64,000 nucleotides of DNA from Bradyrhizobium sp. 1(2017) (GTDB lineage Bacteria; Pseudomonadota; Alphaproteobacteria; Rhizobiales; Xanthobacteraceae). Each line of letters opens with the position of its first letter. Positions within the stretch are counted from its first letter, which is position 1. Made by a program: the position numbers and the translations under genes. The DNA lies in the NCBI RefSeq assembly GCF_011602485.2, contig NZ_CP050022.2, forward strand, positions 1,260,001 through 1,324,000, written 5' to 3'. Shown here one piece after another: positions 8,409-16,209 of this stretch. Below the pieces are notes generated by a model. The model was not told the DNA's origin, did no database searches, and saw only the letters and a list, made by a program, of their open reading frames with translations.

Positions 8409-9266
8409 CTAGCGCTCGAGCACCTCCACATCGAGCGCCGCGATCCGCTCCGCATCGGCCAGCGCTTCTAGTCCCGCGATCCGGTCGCCGTTGAACGTGA
8501 CACGCAGTGCGATGCGCAGATGTCCGCCGAGGATGACGGCAACGCCGATCTCGCCGTCGACCAGCGCAGTCCGCGCGGCCTGGGCGCGGCCCTTGTAGAG
8601 CTGCGCGACCGCATCCGCGCCGCGGATCTCCGGCAGTGTGCCGAGCCGCACCGCGGCGTCGTCGGCACGGAATACGACGTCGGGATCGAGCATGGCGAGC
8701 AAGCCCTCGAAATCGCCTTCACGCGACGCCTTGAGGAAGGCATCGACGATTCCGCGCTGGCGCGACAGATCGGTGTCCGGCACCGGCGCGCCCTGCACAC
8801 GGCGTCGCGCCCGGCTCGCCAGCTGCCGCGAGGCATCGACCGAGCGTCCGACGATCGGCGCGATCTCCTCGAAGGGAACGGCGAACATGTCGTGCAGCAC
8901 GAAGGCGAGCCGCTCCGCCGGCTGCAATGTCTCCAGCACGACCAGCAGCGCCGCGCCGACGGAATCGGCGATCTCCGCCTCGCGCTGCCGCGACTCGTCG
9001 ACCGGCTCGGGCACGTGCGGGCCCATCGGCTCTTCCTTGCGCGACTTCCGCGCGCGCAGCATGTCGAGGCAGATGCGCGCGACCACGGTGGTCAGCCAGC
9101 CGCGCAGATTTGCAACGTCGGACATGTCGTAGCGGCTGACCCGCAGCCACGCTTCCTGCACGGCGTCGTCGACCTCGGCGCTGGACCCCAGCATCCGGTA
9201 GGCGACGGCACGCAAATGGTCCCGGCTGGCCTCGAACTGGTGGGTGAGAAGATTTTCTTCAGTCAT
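8409..9266 (-). CDS. ECF sigma factor with fused C-terminal SnoaL/NTF2-like domain (ECF41-like, SigJ type)
   Basis: 285-residue extracytoplasmic-function sigma factor. Region 2 is at ~12-78 (RMLGSSAEVDDAVQEAWLRV, LRGWLTTVVARICLDMLRARK) and region 4 at ~105-160 (LQPAERLAFVLHDMFAVPFEEIAPIVGRS, a helix-turn-helix). A SnoaL-like domain from ~165 replaces a separate anti-sigma factor. In the ECF41 group the linker is WLPEP and the C-domain carries DGGG. Here they read HVPEPV and FRADDAAVRLG, so both are degenerate. The divergent neighbour encodes a CMD protein, the classic partner of ECF41. Matching promoter elements lie in the intergenic region, and AGGGA upstream of the ATG serves as ribosome site. 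Confidence 0.88.
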   Translation of the reverse strand: MTEENLLTHQFEASRDHLRAVAYRMLGSSAEVDDAVQEAWLRVSRYDMSDVANLRGWLTTVVARICLDMLRARKSRKEEPMGPHVPEPVDESRQREAEIADSVGAALLVVLETLQPAERLAFVLHDMFAVPFEEIAPIVGRSVDASRQLASRARRRVQGAPVPDTDLSRQRGIVDAFLKASREGDFEGLLAMLDPDVVFRADDAAVRLGTLPEIRGADAVAQLYKGRAQAARTALVDGEIGVAVILGGHLRIALRVTFNGDRIAGLEALADAERIAALDVEVLER

Positions 9267-9267
9267 C

Positions 9268-9294
9268 GGTCACATTCCCTCATCGCGATCCGTC
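9268..9294 (+). promoter_or_regulatory. ECF41-type promoter driving the CMD gene
   Basis: GGTCACA (9268-9274), exactly 16 bp, then CGTC (9291-9294). The ECF41 consensus as I know it is TGTCACA-N16-CGTC, so this matches 6 of 7 plus the exact spacer and exact -10. Initiation near 9301 would leave a leader of about 60 nt before the CMD start at 9363. Confidence 0.75.
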
Positions 9295-9302
9295 ATGCCT
9301 AT

Positions 9303-9329
9303 GACGAAGCCGATCCGGCCGATGTGACC
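9303..9329 (-). promoter_or_regulatory. Mirror-image ECF41-type promoter driving the sigma gene
   Basis: On the minus strand GGTCACA (9329-9323), exactly 16 bp, then CGTC (9306-9303). It is the inverted copy of 9268-9294; the two CGTC boxes are 8 bp apart and form CGTCA-N6-TGACG (9291-9306). Initiation near 9296 gives a ~30-nt leader for the sigma gene, consistent with autoregulation. Confidence 0.75.
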
Positions 9330-9362
9330 GGAACCTTCGAAATTCGACAGATGGAGACGAAA

Positions 9363-9821
9363 ATGATGCACGCCCGCATGAATCACCCGGTCATGGTCCT
9401 GCCGGAGGCCATGAACCACCTTCAAGCCCTCGGCAATGTCACCAAGCAGGGCCTGCCGGAAAAGCTCCTGGAACTGGTGCACCTGCGCGCCAGCCAGATC
9501 AATGGCTGCAGCGTCTGCGTGGACATGCATCCGAAGATCGCCCGCAGGCTGGGCGAGACCGATGAGCGGCTGTTTGCGGTGTCCGCCTGGCGGGAGGCGC
9601 CCTATTTCACCGATGCCGAGCGCGCCGCGCTGGCGCTGACCGAGGCGGTGACGCGGGTTGCCGACCGCGAAGACCCGGTGCCGGATGCGATCTGGAACGA
9701 AGCCGCCAAGCATTTTGACGAACGCGAGCTCGCGACGTTGATCCTTGCGATCGCGAACATCAATGTCTGGAATCGGCTGAACGCGACCATCAAGATGCCG
9801 GTCGGCGTGTGGAAAGTGTGA
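9363..9821 (+). CDS. Carboxymuconolactone decarboxylase (CMD/AhpD-like) family protein
   Basis: About 152 residues, alkylhydroperoxidase-like fold. Its redox signature is NGCSVCVDMH (Cys-x-x-Cys with the His three residues later, ~43-52), as in AhpD-type peroxidase/disulfide proteins. This suggests thiol-dependent peroxide or quinone chemistry rather than true carboxymuconolactone decarboxylation. The frame is open well upstream. The start at 9363 (or the adjacent ATG at 9366) is chosen because GGAGA (9353-9357) is correctly spaced; ATG 9351 overlaps that site. It is divergent from the ECF41-like sigma factor and sits behind an ECF41-type promoter, so it is the predicted target of that sigma factor. 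Confidence 0.88.
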   Translation: MMHARMNHPVMVLPEAMNHLQALGNVTKQGLPEKLLELVHLRASQINGCSVCVDMHPKIARRLGETDERLFAVSAWREAPYFTDAERAALALTEAVTRVADREDPVPDAIWNEAAKHFDERELATLILAIANINVWNRLNATIKMPVGVWKV

Positions 9822-9829
9822 GTTGTTGT

Positions 9830-9982
9830 GCCCTCTCCCTTGCGGGAGAGGGCAGCACCGCTGGGAGACACAAACTCACTTGGGTGAGGGGTATTTCTCC
9901 GCAGACGCATTTGCAAATGTGACTGCAGACAGACCCCCTCATCCGGCGCTTCGCGCCACCTTCCCACAAGGGGAGAAGGAAG
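9830..9982. repeat. Palindromic intergenic repeat (family A, CCCTCTCCC type)
   Basis: Opens with CCCTCTCCCTTGCGGGAGAGGG (a self-complementary hairpin). It continues with GGGTGAGGGGTATTTCTCCGC, AGACCCCCTCATCCGGCGC and CTTCGCGCC, and ends CCACAAGGGGAGAAGGAA. The same modules occur at 16979-17160 and, decayed, at 3652-3771. It separates convergent genes. This looks like a RIME/REP-like element; non-coding. Confidence 0.8.
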
Positions 9983-9986
9983 AGAG

Positions 9987-10799
9987 CTACTCCGCCAGGA
10001 ACCTGTCCACGACCTCGCCGAACTCCAGCGGGGCCTGCTCGAACATCCAATGGCCGGCATTGGGGATCACCGCCGTCCTGCTGCCGGCGATGTGCTCGGC
10101 GAGCACGCGCCACATCACCGACAGGCTTCCCGTCGTCGCGCCGCCGCCGATCAGCAGCGTCGGCGTCCTGATCGCCTGCGCATCGGCGCGCGTGTAGGGC
10201 CTGCGCTGCTCGTTGATCTGGCCGAGGAAGGTCAGCGCATTGTCGCGCAACTGCTGCTTCGCGGCTGCCGGCACGCGCCGCCAGGAGCCGTCGCCTTCGA
10301 TGCCCTCGTAAAAATTCTGCAGCGCGCCGTCGATGTCGCCCGCGCGGATCATCTCGACCGAGCGGATCGTCTTCGCGGCGAGCGGCGGATGCGCGGGCGT
10401 GCCTTCCGGCAGCGGCAGGCTGGCATCGAGATCGCCGCCCGGCTCGGCCAGCACCAGTTTTCGCAGCAGATCCGGCCGCGCCTGCGCGACGCGAAAGGCG
10501 ATATGGCCGCCGCGCGAATGGCCCATCAAATCGACCGGTCCGGGCTGGACCTGCCCGATGAAGGCGATCGTGTCAGCGACATGCTGCGCCATCTTGTAGT
10601 CGTCGCCGGCACCGTCCCAGTGCTCGGGAAAGAAATGCCGCAGGCTGACCGAGATGACACGATGCTTCTTCGAGAGCGGGCCGAGCACCGAATACCAGGT
10701 GCGGAAATCGCCGAGCGTGCCGTGCACGCAGACCAGCGGATGGCCTTGGCCTACTTCGAGATAGGCCATGTCGTAACCGTTGACGTGAAAGCTCTGCAT
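9987..10799 (-). CDS. Alpha/beta-fold hydrolase
   Basis: 270-residue alpha/beta hydrolase. The start is set at 10799 (MQSFHVNGYDMAYLEVG), by alignment with the paralogue upstream, although the frame is open further. Catalytic elements: oxyanion loop HGTLGDFRTW (~30), nucleophile elbow GHSRGG (Ser ~97) and C-terminal acid/His region with PNAGHWMFEQAP (His ~250). Residues 130-205 form the cap. It begins 2 bp after the stop of the paralogue 10802-11620, so the pair is a translationally close tandem duplication. Esterase, lactonase or C-C hydrolase activity is possible. No pathway neighbour fixes the substrate. Confidence 0.87.
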   Translation of the reverse strand: MQSFHVNGYDMAYLEVGQGHPLVCVHGTLGDFRTWYSVLGPLSKKHRVISVSLRHFFPEHWDGAGDDYKMAQHVADTIAFIGQVQPGPVDLMGHSRGGHIAFRVAQARPDLLRKLVLAEPGGDLDASLPLPEGTPAHPPLAAKTIRSVEMIRAGDIDGALQNFYEGIEGDGSWRRVPAAAKQQLRDNALTFLGQINEQRRPYTRADAQAIRTPTLLIGGGATTGSLSVMWRVLAEHIAGSRTAVIPNAGHWMFEQAPLEFGEVVDRFLAE

Positions 10800-10801
10800 G
10801 A

Positions 10802-11620
10802 TCAGCTCGCCAGAAAGTCGAGAACCACTTCGGAGTACTTTTGCGGCGCTTGCTCGAACATCGGGTGCGTCGCGTTCGGGATGGTCGCCGTCTTCGAGTA
10901 GGGCACATGCGCCGCCAGCGCGTGCAGCACCTTGGGCAGGAGGCCCTTGGTCCGCGCACCCAGGATGAACAGCGTCGGCATCTTGATGGCTTCCGCATCC
11001 GCCTTCGAGAAGGGCGGGCGATTGTCGCGGACCTGACCGATCAGCGTCATGGCGTTGTCGCGCAGATTCTGCTTCACCATCGCCGGCAGTCGTGGCCAGG
11101 TGCCGGCCCCTTCCAGCGTGTCGACGAAGACGGCAAGGCCGCCATCGACATCGCCGGCTGCGATCTTCTCTGCGGAAGCCGTAAAGCGCGCCAGCAGCGG
11201 TGATGGACCGCCGACATAATCGGGATCGAGGCTGGCATCGAGCTCGCCGCCCGGCTCGGCCAGCACCAGCCGCCGCAGCAGGTCGGGGCGCGCTTGCGCC
11301 ACACGGAAGCAGATATGCCCGCCGCGGGAATGACCCATCAGGTCGACCGGGCCGAGGTCGAGCTTCTCGATGAAGCCGATGACGTCGTCGACATGCTGCG
11401 CGATCGAATAGGTGTCGCCGACACCGTCCCAACGTTCCGGGAAGAAGTGCCGCAGGCTGACAGCGATCACCCGGTGCCGCTGCGTCAGCGGCCCGAGCAC
11501 GCAGCCCCAGATGCGGAAGTCGGAGAGCGAGCCGTGCACGCAGACCAGCGGCGGGCCACCCTTGCCCTCTCCCACGTCGAGATAGGGCATGTCGTAACCG
11601 TTGACGTGGAGGCTTTGCAT
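10802..11620 (-). CDS. Alpha/beta-fold hydrolase (tandem paralogue)
   Basis: 272-residue alpha/beta hydrolase nearly collinear with the following gene. It shares the N-terminus MQSLHVNGYDMPYLDVG, the oxyanion loop HGSLSDFRIW, nucleophile elbow GHSRGG (~100) and catalytic His in PNATHPMFEQAP (~251). The start at 11620 is chosen by homology with its partner; the longer frame to 11683 adds an unconserved Arg/Pro-rich stretch. It is the first gene of a two-gene unit, with a 2-bp gap to its copy. It is divergent from the Ogt-type gene with ~140 bp between. Duplicate hydrolases usually differ in acyl preference; nothing here identifies the substrate. Confidence 0.87.
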   Translation of the reverse strand: MQSLHVNGYDMPYLDVGEGKGGPPLVCVHGSLSDFRIWGCVLGPLTQRHRVIAVSLRHFFPERWDGVGDTYSIAQHVDDVIGFIEKLDLGPVDLMGHSRGGHICFRVAQARPDLLRRLVLAEPGGELDASLDPDYVGGPSPLLARFTASAEKIAAGDVDGGLAVFVDTLEGAGTWPRLPAMVKQNLRDNAMTLIGQVRDNRPPFSKADAEAIKMPTLFILGARTKGLLPKVLHALAAHVPYSKTATIPNATHPMFEQAPQKYSEVVLDFLAS

Positions 11621-11758
11621 TCTGGGCTCACGGGAAGGAACAGGAACTCTGTGCAAGATTCCCGGAAACCGGGTGGATCGCAACTATTTCCAAGCCTAGA
11701 TTTAGGCGGAGATCACAATGGGGGCATGCGACGAGGACGCTAGCTCAGGAACCAAGCC

Positions 11759-12301
11759 ATGACCGACCAGCATTTTGCCCTGTTCGACACCAGGATCGGC
11801 CTCTGCGCCATCGCCTGGGGACCGCGCGGCATCAACGGCACGCAACTGCCGATGGGCGGGGAGCAGAAGATCCGCACCCGCATCAGCCAGCGCCATGCGG
11901 ACGCCAGCGAGGCCGAGCCGACGGCCGAGGTGCAGCAGGCGATCGATCGCATCGTGAAACTGCTCGCGGGCGAGCCCGACGATCTCACCGACATTCCGCT
12001 CGATCTCGACGGCGTGCCCGAGTTCAACCGTGGCGTCTACGACATCGCCCGCGCCATTCCGCCGGGCAAGACGGTCACCTATGGCGACATCGCCAAGCAG
12101 CTTGGTGGTGTCCAGCTGTCGCGCGACGTCGGCCAGGCGCTCGGCCGCAACCCGTGCCCGATCGTGGTGCCCTGCCATCGCGTGCTGGCGGCCGGCAACA
12201 AGCCCGGCGGCTTCTCGGCGAATGGCGGTGTGGTGACCAAGCTGAAGATGCTGGAGATCGAAGGCGCGCTGGTGAACCACACGCCGAGCCTGTTTGATTG
12301 A
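11759..12301 (+). CDS. ogt: Methylated-DNA--[protein]-cysteine S-methyltransferase
   Basis: 180-residue DNA repair protein that removes O6-alkyl groups from guanine by transfer to its own cysteine in a single-use reaction. The active-site motif is IVVPCHRVL (Cys ~140). The helix-turn-helix/arginine-finger region appears as IPPGKTVTYGDIAKQLG (~101-117) and SRDVGQALGRNPCP. Length and lack of an N-terminal AraC/Ada domain place it with Ogt/MGMT rather than Ada. AGGA precedes the start. It is a single gene; the region after its stop is repeat DNA. Confidence 0.93.
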   Translation: MTDQHFALFDTRIGLCAIAWGPRGINGTQLPMGGEQKIRTRISQRHADASEAEPTAEVQQAIDRIVKLLAGEPDDLTDIPLDLDGVPEFNRGVYDIARAIPPGKTVTYGDIAKQLGGVQLSRDVGQALGRNPCPIVVPCHRVLAAGNKPGGFSANGGVVTKLKMLEIEGALVNHTPSLFD

Positions 12302-12316
12302 AGCGGCTTGCGCCGG

Positions 12317-12409
12317 CTTGGCAGGGTGGGCAAAGCGAAGCGTGCCCACCAAACCGTCGTAACATAGACAGGTCGTGGGCACGGCGCTTCGCGCCTTTGC
12401 CCACCCTAC
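12317..12409. repeat. Palindromic repeat (family D, GGGTGGGCAAAG type)
   Basis: CAGGGTGGGCAAAGCGAAGC and GTGCCCACC near the left end are mirrored by GTGGGCACGGCGCTTCGCGC and CTTTGCCCACCCTACG at the right end. The element is an interrupted inverted repeat of about 90 bp between convergent genes. Only one copy of this family is seen in the window. Confidence 0.7.
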
Positions 12410-12420
12410 GAGATCTCGCC

Positions 12421-13965
12421 CTAGATCTTCGCCGCCGTCTTCGGCCAATACTTGTCGCGCAGGTGCCGCTTCACCAGCTTGCCGGTCGGCGTGCGCGGCA
12501 GCTCGGCTTCGAAATCGATCGAGCGCGGGCACTTGATGGCGGAGAGGCGGGTCTTGCAGTAGGCGATCAGGTCCGCCTCGAGCGCCTTGCCGGCGCGGCT
12601 CATGTCGTGCGGCTGCACCACGGCCTTGACCTCTTCGCCCATCTCCTCGTTCGGTACGCCGAACACCGCGACGTCGGCGACATCGGGGTGCGTGATCAGC
12701 ACGTCCTCGGTCTCCTGCGGGTAGATGTTCACCCCGCCCGAGATGATCATGTAGGACTTGCGGTCGGTGAGAAACAGGAAGCCGTCCTTGTCGAGATAGC
12801 CGACATCGCCGAGCGTCGACCAGCCCTTTGCGTTATAGGCCTTCTTCGTCTTCTCGGGGTCGTTGTGATAGGTGAAAGCCGGCGCGTCGGCGAAATAGAC
12901 CGTGCCGATCTCGCCCAGCGGCTGCTCCTCGTCGTTCTCGTCCAGAATCTTGATCTTGCCGACCACGGCGCGCCCGACGCTGCCGCGATGCTCCAGCCAT
13001 TGCTGCGAGTTGCAGACGGTGACGCCGTTGCCTTCCGAGCCCGCGTAATACTCGATCAGGATCGGTCCCCACCACTCGATCATCTTTGCCTTGACGTCGA
13101 TGGGGCAGGGCGCGGCAGCGTGGATCGCGCCCTTGAGCGTGGAAACGTTGTATTTGGTCCGCACCTCGTCCGGAAGCTTGAGCATGCGCACGAACATGGT
13201 CGGCACCAGCTGGGACTGGGTGACCTTGTATTTCTCAACCAGCTTCAAGAACTCTTCGGCGTCGAAGTGCTCCATGATGATGGAGGTTCCGCCCAGCACG
13301 ATCGCCATCATGTTGAAGCGCAGGGGAGCTGCATGATAGAGCGGCGCCGGCGACAGATAGGTGCTTTCGTCGTTCATGCCGCACATGTCAGCGCAGAGCA
13401 CGCGCAGGAAGGCGTTCGGCACGTCGATCTTGTTGCCTTCAAACGCCTTCTTGATGCCCTTGGGACGGCCGGTGGTGCCGGACGAATACAGCATGTCGTA
13501 ACCGGCGACCTCGTCCGCGATCGGCGTCGTCGGCTGCGCGGCGGCTTCCTTGTCGTAGGAGCGAAAGCCCGGCAGCGGCTCGTCCATCATGTAGAAGATC
13601 GGCCCGCCCGCCTTGCCCTTGATCAGGTCCTTGATCTGGTCGGCGCATTTCGGCGTGGTGATGACGACCTTGGCGCCGCAATCGGCGATGATGTAGTCGA
13701 TCTCGTCCTGCTTCAGATAGCGGCTGATCGCGGTGTAATAGAGCCCGCTGCGTTGCGCGGCCCAGCACAGCTCCATGAAGGCGAGACGGTTCTCCATCAA
13801 CAGCGCGATGTGGTCGCCGGCCTTCAGCCCCAGCGAGCGGAACAGCTGCGCGCCCTGGTTCGAGAGCTCGTCGAGCTCGCGATAGGTGATCGCCTTGCCG
13901 GTGCCGGCCATCTGGTAGGCGATCTTGTCGGGTGTGCTCTTTGCGTAAACCGAGGGGTGAGTCAT
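12421..13965 (-). CDS. Acyl-CoA synthetase (AMP-dependent ligase)
   Basis: 514-residue ANL-superfamily ligase that forms acyl-adenylate and then acyl-CoA. The adenylate-forming loop is YSSGTTGRPKGIKKA (~169-183). The A5 motif is YYAGSEGNG (~305). STLGDVGYLDKDGFLFLTDRKSYMIISGG (~390-418) carries the ribose-binding Asp and hinge Arg. The C-terminal catalytic Lys is in TPTGKLVKRHL (~495). It most resembles FadD-type ligases for medium/long or aromatic acids. It lies at the edge of the CoA-catabolic cluster, on the same strand as the thiolase. Repeat DNA (13991-14132) lies between it and the thiolase, so operon membership is uncertain. Confidence 0.88.
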   Translation of the reverse strand: MTHPSVYAKSTPDKIAYQMAGTGKAITYRELDELSNQGAQLFRSLGLKAGDHIALLMENRLAFMELCWAAQRSGLYYTAISRYLKQDEIDYIIADCGAKVVITTPKCADQIKDLIKGKAGGPIFYMMDEPLPGFRSYDKEAAAQPTTPIADEVAGYDMLYSSGTTGRPKGIKKAFEGNKIDVPNAFLRVLCADMCGMNDESTYLSPAPLYHAAPLRFNMMAIVLGGTSIIMEHFDAEEFLKLVEKYKVTQSQLVPTMFVRMLKLPDEVRTKYNVSTLKGAIHAAAPCPIDVKAKMIEWWGPILIEYYAGSEGNGVTVCNSQQWLEHRGSVGRAVVGKIKILDENDEEQPLGEIGTVYFADAPAFTYHNDPEKTKKAYNAKGWSTLGDVGYLDKDGFLFLTDRKSYMIISGGVNIYPQETEDVLITHPDVADVAVFGVPNEEMGEEVKAVVQPHDMSRAGKALEADLIAYCKTRLSAIKCPRSIDFEAELPRTPTGKLVKRHLRDKYWPKTAAKI

Positions 13966-13990
13966 GACGGAAATCTCGCAACAAAAACGG

Positions 13991-14132
13991 TGTCATCCCG
14001 GCGAAAGCCGGGATCCATAACCACCGAACCAAATTGTTGAAGCGCGATGTCGCCCCAGCTCGCCCTGACCACAAACATTTGCGGTTATGGGTCCCGGCTC
14101 CCGTGCGCAATTGCGCACTAGGCCGGGACGAC
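13991..14132. repeat. Palindromic intergenic repeat (family C)
   Basis: Starts TGTCATCCCGGCGAAAGCCGGGATCCATAACC, with a short CCCGGC-GAAA-GCCGGG hairpin. It ends GGGTCCCGGCTCCCGTGCGC, AATTGCGCAC and GGCCGGGACGAC. The flanks are inverted relative to each other. It lies between two minus-strand genes, 205 bp apart, and contains no ORF. Confidence 0.75.
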
Positions 14133-14170
14133 ACCTCTAGTGTGGCAACGCCTTGGGAATACGATGGCGC

Positions 14171-15343
14171 CTACAGCCGCTCCACGATCGTCACATTCGC
14201 CATGCCGCCGCCTTCGCACATGGTCTGCAGGCCGTAGCGCTTGCCACGCTGGTGCAGGGCGTGGACCAGCGTCGTCATCAGCTTGGTGCCGGAGCCGCCG
14301 AGCGGATGGCCGAGCGCGATGGCGCCGCCGTTGACGTTGAGCCTGCCAGGATCGGCGCCGGTGGTCTTCAGCCAGCCGGTCGGCACCGAGGCGAAGGCCT
14401 CGTTGACCTCGAACAGGTCGATGTCGTCGATCTTCATGCCGGCCTTCTCCAGCGCACGCTTGGTGGCGTGCAGCGGGGCGTCGAGCATGATGACGGGGTC
14501 GCCGCCGGTCATGGTCATGTGATGGATGCGCGCCAGCGGCTTGACGCCGAGCTGCTTGAGGCCACGCTCATTCACCACCATGACGCCGGAGGCGCCATCG
14601 CAGATCTGGCTGGCGCTCGCCGCGGTGAGCTTGCCGTTCTCGGCGATCAGCTTGACACCCTTGATGCCTTCGAGCGTGGCGTCGAAGCGGATGCCTTCGT
14701 CGATGTGGTGGGTGTCCTTGGAGCCGTCGGCCCTGACGATCTCGAGCGGCACGATCTCCTTCTTGAAGTGACCGGCTTGCGTCGCCGCGATCGCGCGCTG
14801 GTGGCTCTGGAAGGAGTATTCGTCGAGGTCATCCTTCGACAGGCCGTACTTCTCGGCCATCATCTCCGCGCCGGTGAACTGGCTGAACACGATGTTCGGA
14901 TATTTGTGCTCGATGCCGGGGCTCTTGTAATTGCCAAAGCCGTTCTTGGCCGGCAGCTGCGAGGACAGGCCCATCGGCACGCGCGTCATCGATTCCACGC
15001 CGGCCGCGATCACGACGTCCATGGTGCCGGACATCACGGCCTGTGCCGCGAAGTGCAACGCCTGTTGCGACGAACCGCACTGACGGTCGATCGAGGTGCC
15101 CGGCACGCTCTCCGGCAGCTTAGAGGCCATGATCGCGTTGCGCGCGACGTTGTTGGACTGCTCGCCGACCTGCATCACGCAGCCCATGATCACGTCCTCG
15201 ACCTGGGCGGGATCGACCTTGGTGCGGTCGACCAGCTCGTCCAGCACCTTCGCGGCGAGATCGGCCGGATGCCAGCCGGCGAGACGGCCCCCCTTGCGCC
15301 CGCCCGCGGTGCGCGCAGCGGCGACGATGTAAGCCTCGGCCAT
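14171..15343 (-). CDS. Acetyl-CoA C-acyltransferase (thiolase)
   Basis: 390-residue degradative-type thiolase that cleaves 3-oxoacyl-CoA with CoA to acetyl-CoA and a shortened acyl-CoA. The nucleophilic Cys is in RQCGSSQQAL (~90). The catalytic His lies in GAIALGHPLGGSG (~347) and the second Cys in CEGGGMANVT (~378). AGGGAGA precedes the ATG. It is divergent from the TetR regulator and probably shares regulation with the + strand dehydrogenase/crotonase/ligase genes, completing a beta-oxidation set. Sequence style is of the FadA5/FadA6-like thiolases for bulky substrates as well as ordinary acetoacetyl-CoA thiolases. Chain-length preference is not determinable here. Confidence 0.92.
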   Translation of the reverse strand: MAEAYIVAAARTAGGRKGGRLAGWHPADLAAKVLDELVDRTKVDPAQVEDVIMGCVMQVGEQSNNVARNAIMASKLPESVPGTSIDRQCGSSQQALHFAAQAVMSGTMDVVIAAGVESMTRVPMGLSSQLPAKNGFGNYKSPGIEHKYPNIVFSQFTGAEMMAEKYGLSKDDLDEYSFQSHQRAIAATQAGHFKKEIVPLEIVRADGSKDTHHIDEGIRFDATLEGIKGVKLIAENGKLTAASASQICDGASGVMVVNERGLKQLGVKPLARIHHMTMTGGDPVIMLDAPLHATKRALEKAGMKIDDIDLFEVNEAFASVPTGWLKTTGADPGRLNVNGGAIALGHPLGGSGTKLMTTLVHALHQRGKRYGLQTMCEGGGMANVTIVERL

Positions 15344-15411
15344 GTCGGTTTCTCCCTGAATTCTTGATTGGGGTCGGTTGTCGGGGAGGGATTTAAGGGG
15401 CGCGAGAGTGT

Positions 15412-15431
15412 TTAGTCAATCGATCAATTAA
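15412..15431. promoter_or_regulatory. Imperfect AT-rich palindrome, candidate TetR operator
   Basis: TTAGTCAATCGATCAATTAA, with an ATCGAT core at 15419-15424, pairs at 7 of 10 positions. It sits in the 152-bp gap between the divergent thiolase and tetR genes and is distinctly AT-rich against GC-rich flanks. Its position suits a shared operator; the symmetry is only moderate. Confidence 0.4.
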
Positions 15432-15495
15432 CTCTTGTGATGCGGCGCGGCTTGGGCTTATCTGCGCGCCTCATCAGGCATGTCCAGGGATCTCC

Positions 15496-16155
15496 GTGAC
15501 TACCAGCGTACCGACCAAGCTCCCCAGCGGGAAGAATTCCACGGCAGAGAAATTGCTCGTGGCCGCGAGCGAGTTGATGATCGAACGCTCCTCGATCGAG
15601 ATTTCGCTCTCCGACATCGCACAGAAGTCCGGCGCCAATGCCGCGCTGGTCAAATATCATTTCGGCAACAAGGACGGCCTCTTGCTGGCGCTGCTCGAGC
15701 GCAATGCGGCGACCGAGCTCTCCAATCTCGAATATCTGCTGGCGCAGCCGATCACGCCGACGGCGAAGCTGAAGCTGCATATCGGCGGCATCATCCGCGC
15801 CTATTACCGGTTCCCCTACATGAACCGATTGATCCACTATCTCTTGCACGAGACCAACACGGCTGCCGCCGACGAAGTCTCGAAATTCTTCGTGGCGCCG
15901 CTGCTCGACTTTCACCGTCGCCTGCTCGCCGACGGCGTCAGCCTCGGCGAATTCCGCGCCACCGATCCGGTGCTGTTCTACACCAGCCTGATCGGCGCCT
16001 GTGATCACCTGTTCTTCGGCCGGCACGCGATGTCTCGCGCGACCGGCGTCGGCCCGGTCACCGACGAAGTCTGCCGGCAATACATCAAGCATATGGAAAC
16101 GCTGATCTGCGGCGGCATCCTCACGCAAGTCGAGGAAGCTGCCGCGGCCGGATAA
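15496..16155 (+). CDS. TetR family transcriptional regulator
   Basis: 219-residue TetR-type regulator. The N-terminal helix-turn-helix spans ~15-62 and contains KLLVAASELM, ISLSDIAQKSGANAALVKYHFGNKDGL, the canonical turn and recognition helix. The C-terminal ~150 residues form the ligand-binding/dimer domain (LKLHIGGIIRAYYRFPYM, HETNTAAADEVSKFF). It is divergent from the thiolase and ~55 bp upstream of the SDR gene, so it is the local regulator of the CoA-catabolic cluster. Regulators in this position typically repress and are released by an acyl-CoA intermediate. Effector inferred, not seen. Confidence 0.9.
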   Translation: MTTSVPTKLPSGKNSTAEKLLVAASELMIERSSIEISLSDIAQKSGANAALVKYHFGNKDGLLLALLERNAATELSNLEYLLAQPITPTAKLKLHIGGIIRAYYRFPYMNRLIHYLLHETNTAAADEVSKFFVAPLLDFHRRLLADGVSLGEFRATDPVLFYTSLIGACDHLFFGRHAMSRATGVGPVTDEVCRQYIKHMETLICGGILTQVEEAAAAG

Positions 16156-16209
16156 TCCGGCCGAAACTCTCAAGTCTAGAGAAGAAACGCCCAAGGAAAG
16201 GTATTTGCG

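Noticed and set aside
12298..14040. A 580-codon frame antisense to the acyl-CoA synthetase at 12421-13965
   Set aside because: Shadow frame starting inside repeat DNA; composition typical of antisense GC-rich sequence.
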